Below are positions 62,132 through 64,000 of a stretch of DNA of 64,000 bases, piece by piece. The stretch is from contig CM034548.1 of NCBI GenBank assembly GCA_020055645.1, forward strand, positions 14,322,001 to 14,386,000. The letters run 5' to 3'. Below the pieces are notes generated by a model. That model ran no database searches and was not told the origin of the DNA. It saw nothing but the letters and a program-made list of their open reading frames with translations. Made by a program: the position numbers and the translations under genes. Every line of letters starts with the position of its first letter. The first letter of the stretch is position 1. Origin of the DNA: Tomocerus qinae. Taxonomy: Eukaryota; Arthropoda; Collembola; Entomobryomorpha; Tomoceridae.

Positions 62132-63453
62132 ATGGAAACATTCACTGAAAATGACAATAATGCTGAAATTGAAAAAGGACTTGGAATTCAAAACCAATTG
62201 CGTGAGTTCAAAATAGCAACACTATTTAATACTAATTAATTTAAACATAATTAATGGGAAATTGGATAATTATATTGTATATAATTGTAATTGCCGATTG
62301 GGAAACAGAATTTTGAGGACAGTACTTTCAAAACTGCTGCTATTTTTGAATTACAGGTATTTGGGACTCCTTACTGGAAATCCGTATTCAGTTGCAAAAA
62401 TTATTGACTGGAAGTAATGAATTACCTCGATTTGATTCGTTCGAAAATGTCACGAAGGCTGCTGAGGGCAAAGAAAATGAAGAATTGCAATTTATGACTG
62501 CTGTTCAAAACAGTCGTACATCCATTAAAAACTTAATGGACAAATTATTGGGTTTACAGGCTTTGCTTTCACCTACTAACATTTCTGATTCACATCAAGA
62601 TGGTATGGACGAAGAGATCACTAGCGAGGAAGAAGATGAAGGACTTTCTAAGAATTCCATCAAGGAGACTGCTGATAGCGATGACGGTGACGAAGAAGTT
62701 GACGAAGACGATGATGAAAATGATGATGACGAATCTAATAATCAAAACATCTCAAAAGTTGGAAACGGCTTGAAAACATCTATTGCAGCCAGCGACGACG
62801 AAAATTTGTCATCAGATGATCACTCAGACGAAGATGGTGAACCTGTCAAACGAAAAAAGAAGCGATTAAATGATTACGAGAAGATTGTTTCCAAAAACTT
62901 CAAAGCTTCGATTCCACGGAGAAAAGAAATTATTCAAAAGTGGAATGACAAAACGCAAGTTGCTTCTGGAAAATTAAATAAAAACAATTTCTCTGCATTT
63001 CAAATATCTACTGTGAAACAGATTGATCATGTCCTAGCTAATAAGGAAAGGCTTTTAAAACGAACTCAAATGAGAAATTCACAGGTGGATGTAAACAAAA
63101 AAGAAAAGGAGGGCGACGATCTTGAAGATACTTTGGATCCTGAATATTTTAATGATGATGATTTCTTTCACCAGTTGTTAAGAGAGCTTATTGAAAATTC
63201 GTCTTCAAACTCGGAAAAGACCAGTGACCTAAGTCGTCATTACCTCAAACTTCAAAAACTGAGAACTAAATTCAAAAGGAAAGTAGATACAAAAGCCAGT
63301 AAAGGTAGAAAAATTCGCTATGATATACATCCAAAATTAGTGAATTTTATGGCTGCGTATCAAGACAAGAATTCAATGACAGAAAATGCAAAATCCGAGT
63401 TGTACAAATCTATATTTAAAAATTTATACGATTGGAAAAATGACGTAGAGTAA
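62132..63453 (+). CDS. AATF: AATF / Bfr2 / Che-1 nucleolar protein
   Basis: AATF (yeast Bfr2) is a nucleolar component of the small-subunit processome, needed for 40S ribosome assembly; in vertebrates it is also a transcriptional co-regulator. Exon 1 (62132..62201) and exon 2 (62357..63453) join in phase 1 across a GTGAGT-AG intron to give 388 residues. The AATF domain opens with QNQLRIWDSLLEIRIQLQKL. An acidic tract of Asp/Glu follows at about 105-150, then IIQKWNDKTQVASGKL, QIDHVLANKERLLKRTQ, DPEYFNDDDFFHQLLRELIE, and the C-terminal TRAUB motif KASKGRKIRYDIHPKLVNFM. Human AATF is about 560 residues because it has a long extra N-terminus; here only about 23 residues precede the domain, and an in-frame TAG stands 24 bases upstream of the ATG. 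A further 5' exon cannot be excluded. Confidence 0.95.
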
Positions 63454-63642
63454 GATATCTTTCTTATTATCTTGTATTAAATGAAAAGCCATAATTAAAA
63501 CCTGAAAAACCTGGATTTAGTTTTATTTGCCAAAAATCACTTTTCTAATAGAACTAAATTGAACACGTGAATTTCAGGCCTAGGTCTTTATGAAATTAGC
63601 GAAGTAATAATTATGATAATGTTAATATAAACACATTAATTT

Positions 63643-63648
63643 AATAAA
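63643..63648 (+). terminator. Poly(A) signal of AATF
   Basis: AATAAA lies 190 bases after the AATF stop, just short of the opposite-strand signal at 63661-63666. Confidence 0.6.
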
Positions 63649-63660
63649 TACATTGTTATC

Positions 63661-63666
63661 TTTATT
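63661..63666 (-). terminator. Poly(A) signal of the unknown minus-strand gene
   Basis: TTTATT on the plus strand (AATAAA on the minus strand) lies 38 bases beyond the TGA stop of the frame at 63704-63919. Confidence 0.5.
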
Positions 63667-63703
63667 GTTTAATGCTTTGATTATTTTACATTTGGGTACA
63701 GTA

Positions 63704-63919
63704 TCATATATTAACATTTGGAATTTTAATATTTATACCAACTGTGGGCAGCAAGCCATAAAGACCTGTTCCTGTACCTCCCCTCAAATCGAGAAATGAA
63801 TGTTTTGTAGGGCAGAAATGAAAATGATAACTAACTATTCCAAATCCTAGTTTGAAAACGGCATAGTCATTGGCGACGGATTTTGTAAGTAGGACATAAC
63901 GACGGCAGAGATACTCAAC
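63704..63919 (-). CDS. Last exon of an unrecognised minus-strand gene (partial)
   Basis: A frame on the minus strand begins after an acceptor-like sequence (cttttttaaag, ending 63920) and reads VEYLCRRYVLLTKSVANDYA, later CPTKHSFLDLRGGTG and a C-terminal NIKIPNVNI before TGA. A poly(A) signal follows 38 bases on. The composition and spacing look like a genuine terminal coding exon, with the rest of the gene beyond the right edge. An ATG at 63934 is also in frame, so a 76-residue small protein is possible. I do not recognise the family. Confidence 0.55.
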   Translation of the reverse strand, partial: VEYLCRRYVLLTKSVANDYAVFKLGFGIVSYHFHFCPTKHSFLDLRGGTGTGLYGLLPTVGINIKIPNVNI

Positions 63920-64000
63920 CTTTAAAAAAGCCATAATAAGTAAATTAAATTATTGCATTTGTATTGTAAATGTTTCTTAAGGCAACAATGTCTATTTGTT

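Overview
This window is nuclear DNA from an animal, most likely an invertebrate. It is AT-rich and gene-poor, with GT-AG introns, AATAAA poly(A) signals, and several small inverted-repeat transposons. The window does not settle the phylum; an arthropod or another protostome fits best. There are no prokaryotic signals, tRNA or rRNA genes, or CRISPR arrays that I can support.

Left part (1-15 kb). The one secure gene is a three-exon mitochondrial ribosomal protein uS14m (mRpS14, 4026-4767). It sits among mobile-element debris: a TIR element (1-780), a MITE-like element 66 bases upstream of the mRpS14 start (3752-3959), a diverged tandem duplication (4846-5790) and a TTAA-flanked MITE (5860-6084). 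Further right are a large inverted repeat (8983-9281) and a C-rich 41-bp minisatellite with higher-order structure (9350-10945).

Middle part (15-28 kb). A PIF/Harbinger-type DNA transposon occupies 15878-19095. It has about 50-bp terminal inverted repeats, a three-exon DDE transposase with an intact D-D-E triad on the minus strand, and a Myb/SANT-like accessory gene on the plus strand that carries an apparent frameshift. Next to it is a possible last exon of an unknown minus-strand gene (15201-15299). The stretch 24.2-28.4 kb is exon-like sequence with small ORFs. It probably holds the promoter and 5' UTR of the next gene, and possibly a separate small two-exon gene (25848-27001).

Right part (28-64 kb). 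A complete NELL-type gene (28395-56637) has 14 coding exons that join in phase to encode 849 residues: signal peptide, laminin-G/TSPN domain, coiled coil, two VWC domains, six EGF modules and C-terminal VWC modules. Its first coding intron is about 16.9 kb. Three compact housekeeping-type loci follow: porcupine (PORCN, Wnt O-acyltransferase, minus strand, six exons, 471 residues), the nucleolar ribosome-biogenesis factor AATF/Bfr2 (plus strand, two exons, 388 residues), and the last exon of an unrecognised minus-strand gene. Porcupine and AATF diverge from a shared upstream region. AATF and the unknown gene converge with nearly coincident poly(A) signals.
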